A DNA stretch of 61,115 nucleotides, taken from positions 1 through 61,115 of the forward strand of contig CAYMGE010000031.1 of NCBI GenBank assembly GCA_964389925.1, given 5' to 3'. Made by a program: the position numbers and the translations under genes. Positions 52,250-60,373 of the stretch are shown piece by piece. Position 1 is the first letter of the stretch, and each line of letters opens with the position of its first letter. The notes below the pieces were generated by a model. That model ran no database searches and was not told where the DNA came from. It saw only the letters and a program-made list of their open reading frames with translations. The DNA comes from CALECP01 sp964389925. Its GTDB lineage: Bacteria > Chloroflexota > Anaerolineae > Promineifilales > Promineifilaceae.

Positions 52250-52457
52250 TCTCGACAATTACAGTAACGTCAATGCACCAACACAACTGCTCACGCTGGA
52301 GGAAGCGGAAGCGCAAGATCGCACCTATTGGCATAGTAAAACACCACTCGAACGACTGGCCGCGCTCGAATTCATGCGCCAAGTGATGTATGGCTACGAT
52401 CCATATAGCCCCAGAGTTTCAACAACTACTCAACTTATTCAACCAGACTGGTGTTAA
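52242..52457 (+). CDS. Small partner protein of the nucleotidyltransferase
   Basis: 71 residues. The motif DRTYWHSKTPLERLAALEFMRQ and the ending YGYDP are those of short proteins commonly encoded just before DUF1814-like nucleotidyltransferases. It overlaps the transferase by 68 bp in another frame. A toxin/antitoxin-like relationship is likely by analogy, not shown. Confidence 0.6.
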   Translation: MTNLDNYSNVNAPTQLLTLEEAEAQDRTYWHSKTPLERLAALEFMRQVMYGYDPYSPRVSTTTQLIQPDWC

Positions 52458-52839
52458 ATATCTGCTCGTCGGCGGGTATGCCGTTGGGTTCTATGGCTAC
52501 CCACGTGCGACAGGTGATTTTGACCTTTGGATTGCAACAGATGAAGAAAATGCACAAAAGGCTGTGGCGGCGATGTTGCAGCACGGATTTGAGCTGCCAA
52601 GCTTGCCGCCCAGTGAAATCGTAACAACCACGCCGCTGATTCGTTTTGGTAATCGGCCGATACAGATCGACATTCTTTCAAAAATTAGCGGCGTGGAGTT
52701 TGATGAATGCTATCTGCGACGTGTTTCGACAAAAGCAAGTGGCGTTCACATCGATATTATCAATTTAGAAGATTTAAAAGCCAACAAGCGAGCATCCGGT
52801 CGCTATCAAGATTTGGCTGATTTACTGAGTTTGCCATGA
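52390..52839 (+). CDS. MNT/AbiEii-like nucleotidyltransferase
   Basis: 149 residues. The core KYLLVGGYAVGFYGYPRATGDFDLWI is the GG...DxD signature of the Pol-beta-like minimal nucleotidyltransferases (DUF1814/6036 type), with a third acid in IQIDIL. Relatives are toxins or antitoxins that add nucleotides to tRNA or proteins. It overlaps its small partner upstream and, by 4 bp, cysS downstream, so it is expressed with cysS. Confidence 0.8.
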   Translation: MATIHIAPEFQQLLNLFNQTGVKYLLVGGYAVGFYGYPRATGDFDLWIATDEENAQKAVAAMLQHGFELPSLPPSEIVTTTPLIRFGNRPIQIDILSKISGVEFDECYLRRVSTKASGVHIDIINLEDLKANKRASGRYQDLADLLSLP

Positions 52840-54293
52840 GTCTAAAAATTTATAACGTATTAACAAGAACAAAAGAGGTATTTAAGCCTATCGAAGAGGG
52901 GCATGTCGGCATCTATGTGTGTGGCCCGACTGTCTATGACCATCCTCACTTCGGTCATGCCAAAAACTATGTTGGCTTTGATGTCGTCGTGCGCTATCTA
53001 CGCTATCTCGGCTATAAAGTGTTGTATGTCCAAAATATCACTGATGTAGGCCATCTTGTGGGCGACCGCGATGAGGGCGAGGACAAAATCCAAAAGCGAG
53101 CAAAGCGTGAAGCCGTTCTGCCCATGCAGCTCGTTGAAACGTACATGCGGATTTTCTTTGAAAACATGGATGCGCTCAACGTGCAACGTCCCGACATCAG
53201 CCCACGCGCAGCGGGACATGTGCCGGAACAGATCGAAATGGTGCAAGAGCTGATCGAAAAGGGTCATGCGTATGAGTCAAATGGCTCCGTTTATTTTGAT
53301 GTCAGCTCGTGGCCTGAGTATGGAAAGCTCAGCGGGCGCAAGGTTGCAGATCAAGAAGAAGGGGCGCGGCTAGAAATCAACGAAGAAAAGCGTCATCCAT
53401 CCGATTTTGCCTTGTGGAAACATGCCGACCCAGAGCATTTGATGCAGTGGCACAGCCCGTGGGGGATGGGGTACCCCGGCTGGCATGTTGAATGCTCGGC
53501 GATGGCACGCAAGTATCTCGGCAAAACGTTCGACATACACGGTGGTGGCATCGACAACATGTTCCCACACAACGAGTGCGAAATCGCGCAAAGCGAAGCG
53601 GCGCATGATGGTGAGACATTTGCCAACTACTGGATGTTGAGTGGCTCTCTGACGTTAGACGGTGTGAAAATGGGTAAGTCATTGGGTAACTCATTTACGG
53701 TCTCTGAGGCGCTAGAGAAAAATCGGCCGGAAGCGATCCGCATGTTCATCCTAAGTAGCAAGTATCGTAATCCGATTGATTTCTCGGATGACGCGCTGGA
53801 CTCGGCCGAGACAGGCTGGAACCGTCTCTGGAACACGGTCAGCGAATTGCGTAAACGTATTCAATCCGCGCCAGTGGGGGAAGAAACGGCCGAAATTGAG
53901 GCAATTGTTCAAAAAATCATCGAAAATTTCGAGAAAGCCATGAACGATGACTTTAATGCCCCCGCCGCTGTCGCGGTGATTCAGGAACTTGCCACAGAAA
54001 CGAACAAAATTCTGAACAACGGATCACAACCATCACGCGGCAGCCTGCAAGCACTTGACAATGCCTTCCGTGCGTTGGGCGGTAACGTTCTCGCCATCAT
54101 TCCGGACGAAGCGGCCGGTGATAGCGCAAGTGTAGAGCGTGAGGATGGCTTGATTCGCCTACTGATCGAGATGCGTGCCAATGCGCGGAAAAATAAAGAT
54201 TGGGCAACATCCGATCGAATTCGAGATGAGTTAAAAGAGCTTGGTGTGCAGCTGCTTGATGGCGCAACAGGCACAACGTGGCAGTTAGCATAA
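52836..54293 (+). CDS. cysS: Cysteinyl-tRNA synthetase
   Basis: 485 residues. The first zinc Cys and HIGH motif appear as YVCGPTVYDHPHFGHAKNYV, the other zinc ligands are in WHVECSAMA and FPHHE-like FPHNECEIAQSE, and the KMSKS motif is KMGKSLGNSF. GHAK and KMGKS are mild variants within the family. It attaches cysteine to its tRNA. Its coupling to a nucleotidyltransferase that could act on tRNA is notable. Confidence 0.95.
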   Translation: MSLKIYNVLTRTKEVFKPIEEGHVGIYVCGPTVYDHPHFGHAKNYVGFDVVVRYLRYLGYKVLYVQNITDVGHLVGDRDEGEDKIQKRAKREAVLPMQLVETYMRIFFENMDALNVQRPDISPRAAGHVPEQIEMVQELIEKGHAYESNGSVYFDVSSWPEYGKLSGRKVADQEEGARLEINEEKRHPSDFALWKHADPEHLMQWHSPWGMGYPGWHVECSAMARKYLGKTFDIHGGGIDNMFPHNECEIAQSEAAHDGETFANYWMLSGSLTLDGVKMGKSLGNSFTVSEALEKNRPEAIRMFILSSKYRNPIDFSDDALDSAETGWNRLWNTVSELRKRIQSAPVGEETAEIEAIVQKIIENFEKAMNDDFNAPAAVAVIQELATETNKILNNGSQPSRGSLQALDNAFRALGGNVLAIIPDEAAGDSASVEREDGLIRLLIEMRANARKNKDWATSDRIRDELKELGVQLLDGATGTTWQLA

Positions 54294-54297
54294 TCGT

Positions 54298-54352
54298 ATT
54301 CACTATTCGGTATTCTGTTCGCCAGAGGCCAGCACAGAATACCGAATATCCG
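54298..54352. repeat. Heptad-periodic palindrome after cysS
   Basis: Heptads ATTCACT, ATTCGGT, ATTCTGT, TCGCCAG, AGGCCAG, CACAGAA, TACCGAA. TATTCGGTATTCTGT (54304-54318) and ACAGAATACCGAATA (54334-54348) are perfect 15-bp inverted repeats with a 15-nt loop. No T-run follows, so it is not a standard terminator. Confidence 0.75.
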
Positions 54353-54424
54353 TTTGCCTTTGATTACACACTCACAACAATTCCCCCTTCACATCTGCCT
54401 CGTTATTGCCTAAAATGAGCAGTG

Positions 54425-55639
54425 ATGCAACTGTCTACCTCCAAACACCTTCTCAATCAACTACATCAAAATGATCTCGACGCGTGGACGCAAGTGGTGA
54501 GGCACAATAGCCAGCTTGAGCATTTGCGTGTACAGCAGATCAAAGCAGAGCGTATTACGCCACAGCAAACCCGCTATGAGCTTGATATTTGGGGCGTTTC
54601 TGATCCATTGACGCTAATCGGCCGACATGCCACCCCCCGCGAATCCTATTTCTATCGAGGTGTTGCCGCCCAATTTCCAAATCTCATCCCAACACCATGG
54701 CTTAATCATTGGGACACACGAGATTCATGGCTCATTTTGCCCGACGCGCCGCATGATAGACTGCCAGATCAGTGGGAGGCCGATGAGGTCAACGACATGC
54801 TCAACGATCTCGCTCTGCTCCACGCGAGCCACTGGGGCCAGAAAGAGACATTGTTTTCTTATCGCTGGCTGCCACTTCTGTTGGGCGTGAAGCGCAAAAA
54901 TCAGAAGAGTTTGCACAAAAAGCTCTCCAAAGAGGAGCGTGGCATCGTTTCGGAACACGCGCTGATGTCGGTACAAGGGCTGACAGATGAATGGCTCGCG
55001 GCAGCCAAAGGATTACATCTATTGATGGACATGGGAGGCTGGCCAGAGGTTTTGGACGAACGGCACTTGCGTGTGATGGCTGATCTGCTCGATGATCCTG
55101 TGCCAATGTTGTTTCCGTTGCGCGAGTTGCCTTTGACATTGATTCACGGTTATCCCGGAATTTATAATTGGCGCGTCAGCGTTTTGGATGCACGCACGCT
55201 GCTCGATTGGCAGTCGGTGGCAATCGGCCCCAGCGTGTGGGATTTAGTCACGTTTTTGGAGACATTTGGGCTGTTGCAGACGAGTGAGATGGCGTGGCAG
55301 GTGCGTGAGAGATGGCCGCTGGCAGAAGAGACGATGATCGACAGCTATTTGCTACGATTATCGGCCGAATTGGGTAGGTCGGTCGAGACACGTACTATCC
55401 GTCAAGCTATCCCGGCCGCTCGCTGTCTCTACATTCTGCTCACGTGGCTCCCACGTTTTTACAAATGGTTCCACCGCCTGCCAGACGACCTGCAAACCCG
55501 CCGCCAAATATGGCAGGCTATCAACGAATATGACGAGCGCGAACTAGCTGGCACGATTTATGCGCCAATTTCAGGTTTGCGCCCCTACTTGGCAGAGACA
55601 TTTCACCGCCTCCTAAAAGCCTACTACCAGATCACATAA
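54425..55639 (+). CDS. Phosphotransferase (APH/ChoK-like) family protein with altered active site
   Basis: 404 residues from ATG 54425 (GTG 54422 is adjacent). The C-lobe has LTLIHGYPGIYNW and LLDWQSVAIGPSVWDLVTF, the Brenner and DFG-like motifs of aminoglycoside-phosphotransferase-type kinases. The catalytic Asp of HGD is replaced by Tyr (HGY), so kinase activity is doubtful. The DW metal-binding Asp is kept. No resistance function should be inferred. Confidence 0.75.
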   Translation: MQLSTSKHLLNQLHQNDLDAWTQVVRHNSQLEHLRVQQIKAERITPQQTRYELDIWGVSDPLTLIGRHATPRESYFYRGVAAQFPNLIPTPWLNHWDTRDSWLILPDAPHDRLPDQWEADEVNDMLNDLALLHASHWGQKETLFSYRWLPLLLGVKRKNQKSLHKKLSKEERGIVSEHALMSVQGLTDEWLAAAKGLHLLMDMGGWPEVLDERHLRVMADLLDDPVPMLFPLRELPLTLIHGYPGIYNWRVSVLDARTLLDWQSVAIGPSVWDLVTFLETFGLLQTSEMAWQVRERWPLAEETMIDSYLLRLSAELGRSVETRTIRQAIPAARCLYILLTWLPRFYKWFHRLPDDLQTRRQIWQAINEYDERELAGTIYAPISGLRPYLAETFHRLLKAYYQIT

Positions 55640-55646
55640 GAGTTGT

Positions 55647-55695
55647 TAGTAGCTGGATGCTAGTTACTAGCAACTAGCTCCTAGCATCTAGCAAC
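55647..55695. repeat. Heptad-periodic palindrome, seven units
   Basis: Seven contiguous heptads of pattern TRGNNNC: TAGTAGC, TGGATGC, TAGTTAC, TAGCAAC, TAGCTCC, TAGCATC, TAGCAAC. GCTGGATGCTAG (55652-55663) pairs with CTAGCATCTAGC (55681-55692) with one G-T pair. It fills the whole gap before the DUF456 gene and ends 3 bp from its start codon, so it may affect translation. Confidence 0.8.
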
Positions 55696-55698
55696 ACC

Positions 55699-56193
55699 AT
55701 GCTTTTTTTTCAATCTCTCGGTTTCGGTCTCGCTATCCTGTTTATCCTCATCGGGTTGGTTGGAACAATTCTACCTATCTTGCCCGGCTCTCTGCTGATC
55801 GCCTTTACTGTCATTGGCTACAGCTTCTTCCATAGCTGGCAAACACCCTCTGTGCTTGAGCTGGTTGTACTGCTTGTTATTCTCACCATTGCGGGTACAT
55901 CAAGCTGGTGGTTACCCGCGCTGGGGGCTAAAAGCGCGGGCGGCGCACCCAAACGTGCCATTCTCTATGGCACAATTGGCGGTATCATCGGCCTCTTCTT
56001 TGGCTTGTTCGTTGGCACAATTATCGGCTACGCGCTCGGCGTACTGCTCGGATGCTATCAAAAGTATCGTGACTTCAATCGCGCCCTCAAAGCGAGTCTA
56101 GGCAGCGTTGTAGGGCAGGGTGTGTCCGCCATCGTCGAGCTTGGTGCAGGGATAGTCGTGCTGATCTTGTTTTCGTACTTTGCTCTAACTTGA
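55699..56193 (+). CDS. DUF456-family membrane protein
   Basis: 164 residues with five or so membrane segments, including two glycine-rich ones (GGIIGLFFGLFVGTIIGYALG), as in DUF456. The N-terminal LIGLVGTILPILPGSLLI is characteristic of the family. Function unknown. Confidence 0.8.
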   Translation: MLFFQSLGFGLAILFILIGLVGTILPILPGSLLIAFTVIGYSFFHSWQTPSVLELVVLLVILTIAGTSSWWLPALGAKSAGGAPKRAILYGTIGGIIGLFFGLFVGTIIGYALGVLLGCYQKYRDFNRALKASLGSVVGQGVSAIVELGAGIVVLILFSYFALT

Positions 56194-56367
56194 ATAGTTA
56201 GGGTATGTGCAATGCTGGATGCGCTGAGATAGCCGGCGAAGAGAGATCGTGAATGGTACCTGCACCGCCAATGTTGGGCTTCTCGGTTGTTTACCTAGCC
56301 CTTACTTTTGATAAAACATCGTATAGAAATTGCCAATCGCAGTCGCTCATGTTAAACTACTCTATCT

Positions 56368-56390
56368 AGTCCACCGCTTGTGGACTTTTT
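56368..56390 (+). terminator. Rho-independent terminator or attenuator upstream of rplS
   Basis: AGTCCAC-CGCTT-GTGGACT followed by TTTT. It ends either the DUF456 transcript or, if the rplS promoter lies upstream, part of the rplS transcripts. Confidence 0.75.
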
Positions 56391-56455
56391 CATGCGTACA
56401 ACGCTTCTCGCTGTGGAGACCCCCAGCAACTAATTTTTTGACAAGAGAAAAAGGC

Positions 56456-56511
56456 GCGAGATGAGAGGTATGAGATATTTTCTTATACCTTATAACTTGT
56501 CCCTTGCAACT
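56456..56511. repeat. Heptad-periodic palindrome in the rplS leader
   Basis: Units GCGAGAT, GAGAGGT, ATGAGAT, ATTTTCT, TATACCT, TATAACT, TGTCCCT, TGCAACT. AGGTATGAGATAT pairs imperfectly with the following TTTCTTATACCT. It ends 20 bp before the rplS start. Confidence 0.6.
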
Positions 56512-56531
56512 ATTTTTAAGGAAGAGGCATC

Positions 56532-56885
56532 ATGTCTGATTTACTGCTTTCAACGTTTGACGCGCCACCGCGCGACGACCTACCCCAACTGCGCTCTGGT
56601 GACAGTGTGACTGTTTATGTTAAGGTCAATGTTGGTCAGAAGAATGAGCGCACCCAGATGGTGCGTGGTTTGGTGATTGCCCAAGGTGGCAGCGGCAACA
56701 ACGAATGGTTTACCGTGCGCCGTATTGCGCCCGGCGGCATCGGTGTGGAGTTGACCTATTTACTGCGTTCACCCCGCATCACCGAGATAAAAGTACAACG
56801 CCACTCGCATGTTCGTCGTGCCAAATTGTACTACATGCGTGAACGCACGGGTAAGTCAGCCCGTTTGCGCGAAAAGCGGTATTGA
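56532..56885 (+). CDS. rplS: 50S ribosomal protein L19
   Basis: 117 residues. The L19 signature PQLRSGDSVTVYVKV, then RTQMVRGLVIAQGG and the C-terminal HVRRAKLYYMRERTGKSARL are all present. L19 sits at the subunit interface. Here it stands alone, without trmD/rimM, and is preceded by a structured leader. Confidence 0.96.
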   Translation: MSDLLLSTFDAPPRDDLPQLRSGDSVTVYVKVNVGQKNERTQMVRGLVIAQGGSGNNEWFTVRRIAPGGIGVELTYLLRSPRITEIKVQRHSHVRRAKLYYMRERTGKSARLREKRY

Positions 56886-56924
56886 TTTTTACCCGCGAAA
56901 GCAGAAAACTGGATAGAATAGATA

Positions 56925-56952
56925 GGGTGATGGGATTGACCATCGCCCTTTT
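56925..56952 (+). terminator. Rho-independent terminator after rplS
   Basis: GGGTGATGG-GATTGA-CCATCGCCC forms a 9-bp stem with one G-T pair, followed by TTTT. Its T-run touches the upstream ATG (56953) of the next frame, which argues for the internal start at 56968. Confidence 0.85.
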
Positions 56953-56967
56953 ATGTTTTTGGCAGCT

Positions 56968-57720
56968 ATGAACTTCCCACTGATTGGTATCTCTAGTTAC
57001 GAACTGAATGTCAAAATGCAGCCACCTTTCAAGATGGCAGGTGTCAACATCGATTACAAAAATGCTGTCTTGCGGGCGGGCGGGATTCCTTTGATGATTC
57101 CACAGGACTTACTGCCTGACCACGTTCCCGTTTTGATCGAACGACTCGATGGGGTGATTATTTCAGGCGGTGGCGATATTCACCCGCGCTACTATGGACA
57201 AGAGGCGACGCACCCGCGCTTGATGAACATTGACATGGTGCGCGATGAAACGGAGCGACGACTTGTTTATGCTGCGCTTGAACGTAATGTGCCGATTTTA
57301 GCGATTTGTCGCGGTCATCAAATGTTAAACGTTGCATTGGGTGGGACACTGTATCAGGATGTAGAAACGTTGTATTCGGCCGACCTAAAACACGACTACT
57401 TTTTTGGCAAAGAACCAAGCAACTACGTTGCTCATTCAATCGACATCGATCCCGACTCTAAACTGGCAACCATGTTGGGAAAGACATACCTCGACACCAA
57501 CAGCCGCCATCATCAAGCGATTGACCAGCTAGGTGAGGGACTGGCTGTGACGGCGCGTGCTGCTGATGGCACAGTTGAGGCTGTTGAACACGTCGATAAA
57601 CAATTTGCGGTAGGTGTTCAGTGGCATCCTGAGAATTTGCAGGACACTATTTTGGAGATGCGCGGCCTGTTTTTGGGGTTGGTTGAGGCAGCGCGTGTTG
57701 CGGTAAACAGTGAAGCGTAG
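56968..57720 (+). CDS. Class I glutamine amidotransferase-like hydrolase (peptidase C26/PuuD type)
   Basis: 250 residues from ATG 56968 (56953 is possible). Signatures are VIISGGGDIHPRYYGQ, the nucleophile Cys in ILAICRGHQMLNVALGG and the His in VGVQWHPEN with Glu following. This is the gamma-glutamyl hydrolase branch, including PuuD, which frees glutamate from gamma-glutamyl compounds. It overlaps murI by 11 bp, tying it to glutamate/peptidoglycan metabolism. Confidence 0.85.
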   Translation: MNFPLIGISSYELNVKMQPPFKMAGVNIDYKNAVLRAGGIPLMIPQDLLPDHVPVLIERLDGVIISGGGDIHPRYYGQEATHPRLMNIDMVRDETERRLVYAALERNVPILAICRGHQMLNVALGGTLYQDVETLYSADLKHDYFFGKEPSNYVAHSIDIDPDSKLATMLGKTYLDTNSRHHQAIDQLGEGLAVTARAADGTVEAVEHVDKQFAVGVQWHPENLQDTILEMRGLFLGLVEAARVAVNSEA

Positions 57721-58486
57721 TCGGCCGATAGGCGTATTCGACTCAGGCGTTGGCGGCCTCTCCGTTTTGCGAGAGCTAGTTAAGCTCATGCCACAGGAGA
57801 ATTTTGTCTATTTGGCCGATCAGGCGAATGTGCCTTATGGGGGGAAATCGGCCGAGATGATCCAACAACTTTCCCGCCAAATCACCCATTACCTCCTCAC
57901 CCAACATAACTGCGAACTAATCGTCGTCGCTTGCAATACGGCAACAGCTGCTGCCCTCACCTATCTCCGACAAACCTTTCCCGGCACCCCATTTGTTGGC
58001 ATGGAACCTGCCATCAAGCCCGGCGCACGCGCAACCCGCTCTGGCAAGGTTGGCGTTCTTGCTACCAATGGCACATTTCGCAGTCAGCGTTATGCCGATT
58101 TGATGGCTCGTTTTGCTGATGGTGTTGAACTTTTTGAAGATTCTTGTTCAGGCCTCGTCGAACTAATCGAGGATGGTCAGCTCAACACACTGCAAACGAC
58201 AGACCTTTTACAATCTGCATTAATCCCTATGCTTGATGCAGGTGTTGATACGCTCGTACTGGGTTGCACACACTATCCTTTTGTCGCGCCGCTCATTCAG
58301 CGTATTGTGGGTGATGATGTTGTGCTAATTGACCCAGCCCCCGCCGTTGCGCGACAGGTTGCGCGACGGCTCGCTGAAATGGCAGAGCCGCTGGCGGGTA
58401 TACTAAATGGCAAGATCACGATGATTACAACAGGTGAGCCGGAGCGGTTTAATGAACAGGTCGATTTGTTGTTGCGGCCGATTTGA
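57710..58486 (+). CDS. murI: Glutamate racemase
   Basis: 258 residues from a GTG start. It makes D-glutamate for peptidoglycan. The N-terminal PIGVFDSGVGGLSVLREL, the first catalytic Cys in VVACNTATAAAL and the second in LVLGCTHYPFV are all present. The start codon lies inside the amidotransferase frame, so translation is coupled. Confidence 0.95.
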   Translation: MKRSRPIGVFDSGVGGLSVLRELVKLMPQENFVYLADQANVPYGGKSAEMIQQLSRQITHYLLTQHNCELIVVACNTATAAALTYLRQTFPGTPFVGMEPAIKPGARATRSGKVGVLATNGTFRSQRYADLMARFADGVELFEDSCSGLVELIEDGQLNTLQTTDLLQSALIPMLDAGVDTLVLGCTHYPFVAPLIQRIVGDDVVLIDPAPAVARQVARRLAEMAEPLAGILNGKITMITTGEPERFNEQVDLLLRPI

Positions 58487-58510
58487 AATTAGATTGTTAA
58501 TCGGCCGAAA

Positions 58511-59821
58511 TTAAGCCTCATCTGCTCCATCTGCATCTTTTCCACGCCTAGCGGTCATGACCGCCCAGCCGCCACCAGCGGCAACCAGCCCCAAACCACC
58601 CAAAAGTAGCCAATTTGTGTCACCCTCATCTTCAGATGGAACGGTGGATGGATCGTCATTCTCTGACTCTAAATCTGTCGTTTGATCTGTTCCACTTGCT
58701 GCGGTGTCGGGTTCATCTTCGACTGGAGTCGTCGCTTCCCCACTGCTCACATCAACTGTTGGCACAACTGCACTTTCAGTTGTTGCCGTCGCTTCCTCCG
58801 AGTTTTCATTCGTTGGTGATGTCGTCGCATCATCACTCTCGCCAGAATCATCTGCGGAGGTTGACCGTGTTGTTGCGGTTACATCTGCCTCACTAGACTC
58901 AGTGGAAGAATTTGATGCTTCATTAGTGGTAGAAGTATCTTCTGTTGGATCAGCCGACGTAGACCCGCCTGAATTCGAACTGCCTGAAGAATTTGAGCTG
59001 CTAGTCGATGTTGCGGCCGAGTTGCTTATCGGCGTATTTGAGCCAACGGTTGTAGGGACGGCGGTTCCAGCACGCTCAGTCGATGTGGGAACTGGTGTGT
59101 TTCCCTCTGAATCGGCCGTTGAAGTTGCTGATGGGCGTGTATTAGTCGGCCGAGGCGTATTTGTGTTGCTAGGACGTGGTGTATTTGTCGGAAGGGCGAC
59201 GCTCGTATTGGCGGGGCGTGGTGTATTGGTTGGAATTGGCACGCTCGTATTGGCGGGACGCGGTGTGTTTGTTGGAATTGGCACGCTCGTATTAGCCGGC
59301 GGCGGTGTATTGGTCGGAATTGGCGCACTCGTGTTGGCAGGGCGTGGCGTATTGGTTGGGAAAGGCGTGTTTGTATTCACCGGAGGTAGTGTGTTTGTTG
59401 GAAACGGTGTGTTGGTCGGGAAAGGTGTGTTTGTGTTTGCTGGGAAAGGTGTATTGGTTGGGAAGGGTGTATTTGTGTTGGTTGGGAAAGGCGTGTTGGT
59501 TGGGAAAGGTGTGTTTGTGTTCGCTGGTGGTGGTGTATTAGTTGGGAAAGGTGTGTTTGTGTTCGCTGGTGGCGGGGCTGGCGTGTTTGTTGCGGGGGGT
59601 GGTGGCACCGGCGTATTGGTTGCAGGCGGTGGCACTGGGGTATTGGTGGCGGGCGGTGGTGAAATAGGGGTTGAGGTTGAAAAGACAACGGTCGGTTGAC
59701 CGCCGCCGCCACTTGGCGTTGGTGTGCGTGTTGGGATAGTTTGTGCGCCAACGTTGACGGGGGAAAAGACAAAAAAGCAAATGCCAAATAGGATGGATAC
59801 AGCTAATAGGAGACGATTCAT
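58511..59821 (-). CDS. Secreted, membrane-anchored Thr/Pro-rich repeat protein
   Basis: 436 residues. Signal peptide (1-26), then a region to about 250 made of NTPxPxNT-type repeats (NTNTPFPTNTPFP and variants), a Ser/Thr/Glu-rich stretch, and a C-terminal membrane helix WLLLGGLGLVAAGGGWAVM with a basic tail. It is probably a long, extended and perhaps glycosylated surface stalk. It is the third gene of the sigma/anti-sigma operon, 3 bp from the second. Translating the other strand gives a long artefactual frame through the repeat. Confidence 0.8.
   Translation of the reverse strand: MNRLLLAVSILFGICFFVFSPVNVGAQTIPTRTPTPSGGGGQPTVVFSTSTPISPPPATNTPVPPPATNTPVPPPPATNTPAPPPANTNTPFPTNTPPPANTNTPFPTNTPFPTNTNTPFPTNTPFPANTNTPFPTNTPFPTNTLPPVNTNTPFPTNTPRPANTSAPIPTNTPPPANTSVPIPTNTPRPANTSVPIPTNTPRPANTSVALPTNTPRPSNTNTPRPTNTRPSATSTADSEGNTPVPTSTERAGTAVPTTVGSNTPISNSAATSTSSSNSSGSSNSGGSTSADPTEDTSTTNEASNSSTESSEADVTATTRSTSADDSGESDDATTSPTNENSEEATATTESAVVPTVDVSSGEATTPVEDEPDTAASGTDQTTDLESENDDPSTVPSEDEGDTNWLLLGGLGLVAAGGGWAVMTARRGKDADGADEA
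59150..59680. repeat. Tandem coding repeats of the Thr/Pro-rich protein
   Basis: Imperfect tandem units of about 18-33 bp, on the plus strand reading like GTATTGGTTGGGAAAGGTGT, encode NTPFPTNT-type units on the minus strand. Copy number is likely to vary by slippage. Confidence 0.8.
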
Positions 59822-59824
59822 ATG

Positions 59825-60373
59825 TTACCTTTGTTCTGTTGCAAGCGGTGTGCGTGTAATGAGCGTATTATTACCGGGCGCAAGCGTTGGTGATTCTAGC
59901 AAATTTTCACCGCTCGGCGTGGGAGTACGAATGGGAATGCTAGGCGCATTCATGGTGTTTGTTGTTAATGTCACACTCAAAGGTGTGACTGTATTAATTG
60001 TGAAGACAGTGACGGTCGGAATAGGGGTCGTCAATCCGCCTTCGATAGGTTGACCTGCATCATTGGGCAGGCTGTAAGCAATGGCAAAAAATAGCACAAT
60101 CACTGCGGCGAAGGCGGCAAATGTGTAGACAAAACGTTGTCGAAACGGTACACGTCTCCGGATGCGCGGTGCAATTGCCGCAAACGTCATCGCTGTGGGT
60201 GGCTCGACGGCGTTGAGATCGCCACGCACATTTTCTGAGATGCGACGCTGTAGCCGCCGTACTCGGCCGACCTCAGCACGTAAGTCAGCATCTTCACGCA
60301 ATCTCGTCTCGAATCGGGCGCGTGCATCGTGGTCGAGTGCGTCGTGCAAATAATCGAGGATTTCTTGATTCAT
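59825..60373 (-). CDS. Anti-sigma-factor-like membrane protein
   Basis: 182 residues. The N-terminal cytosolic part (MNQEILDYLHDALDHDARARFETRL) resembles the sigma-binding domain of anti-sigma factors without the usual zinc-binding HxxxCxxC. One membrane helix (about residues 81-103) and an extracellular Thr/Pro tail with RTPTPSG follow. It overlaps the sigma factor gene by 4 bp. Confidence 0.75.
   Translation of the reverse strand: MNQEILDYLHDALDHDARARFETRLREDADLRAEVGRVRRLQRRISENVRGDLNAVEPPTAMTFAAIAPRIRRRVPFRQRFVYTFAAFAAVIVLFFAIAYSLPNDAGQPIEGGLTTPIPTVTVFTINTVTPLSVTLTTNTMNAPSIPIRTPTPSGENLLESPTLAPGNNTLITRTPLATEQR

Larger units (their letters stand above)
56194..56531. other. 338-bp leader region of rplS
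   Basis: Between the DUF456 gene and rplS. It holds a terminator-like hairpin (56368-56390) and a heptad-periodic palindrome (56456-56511) just before the ribosome site AAGGAAGAGG. No ORF. It could be an attenuated leader for ribosomal protein L19. Confidence 0.5.

Noticed and set aside
58704..59699. 331-codon open frame on the plus strand, Val/Gly-rich
   Set aside because: It is the antisense of the NTPxPxNT repeat gene; the low-complexity repeat keeps the other strand open. It has no signal or domain of its own.
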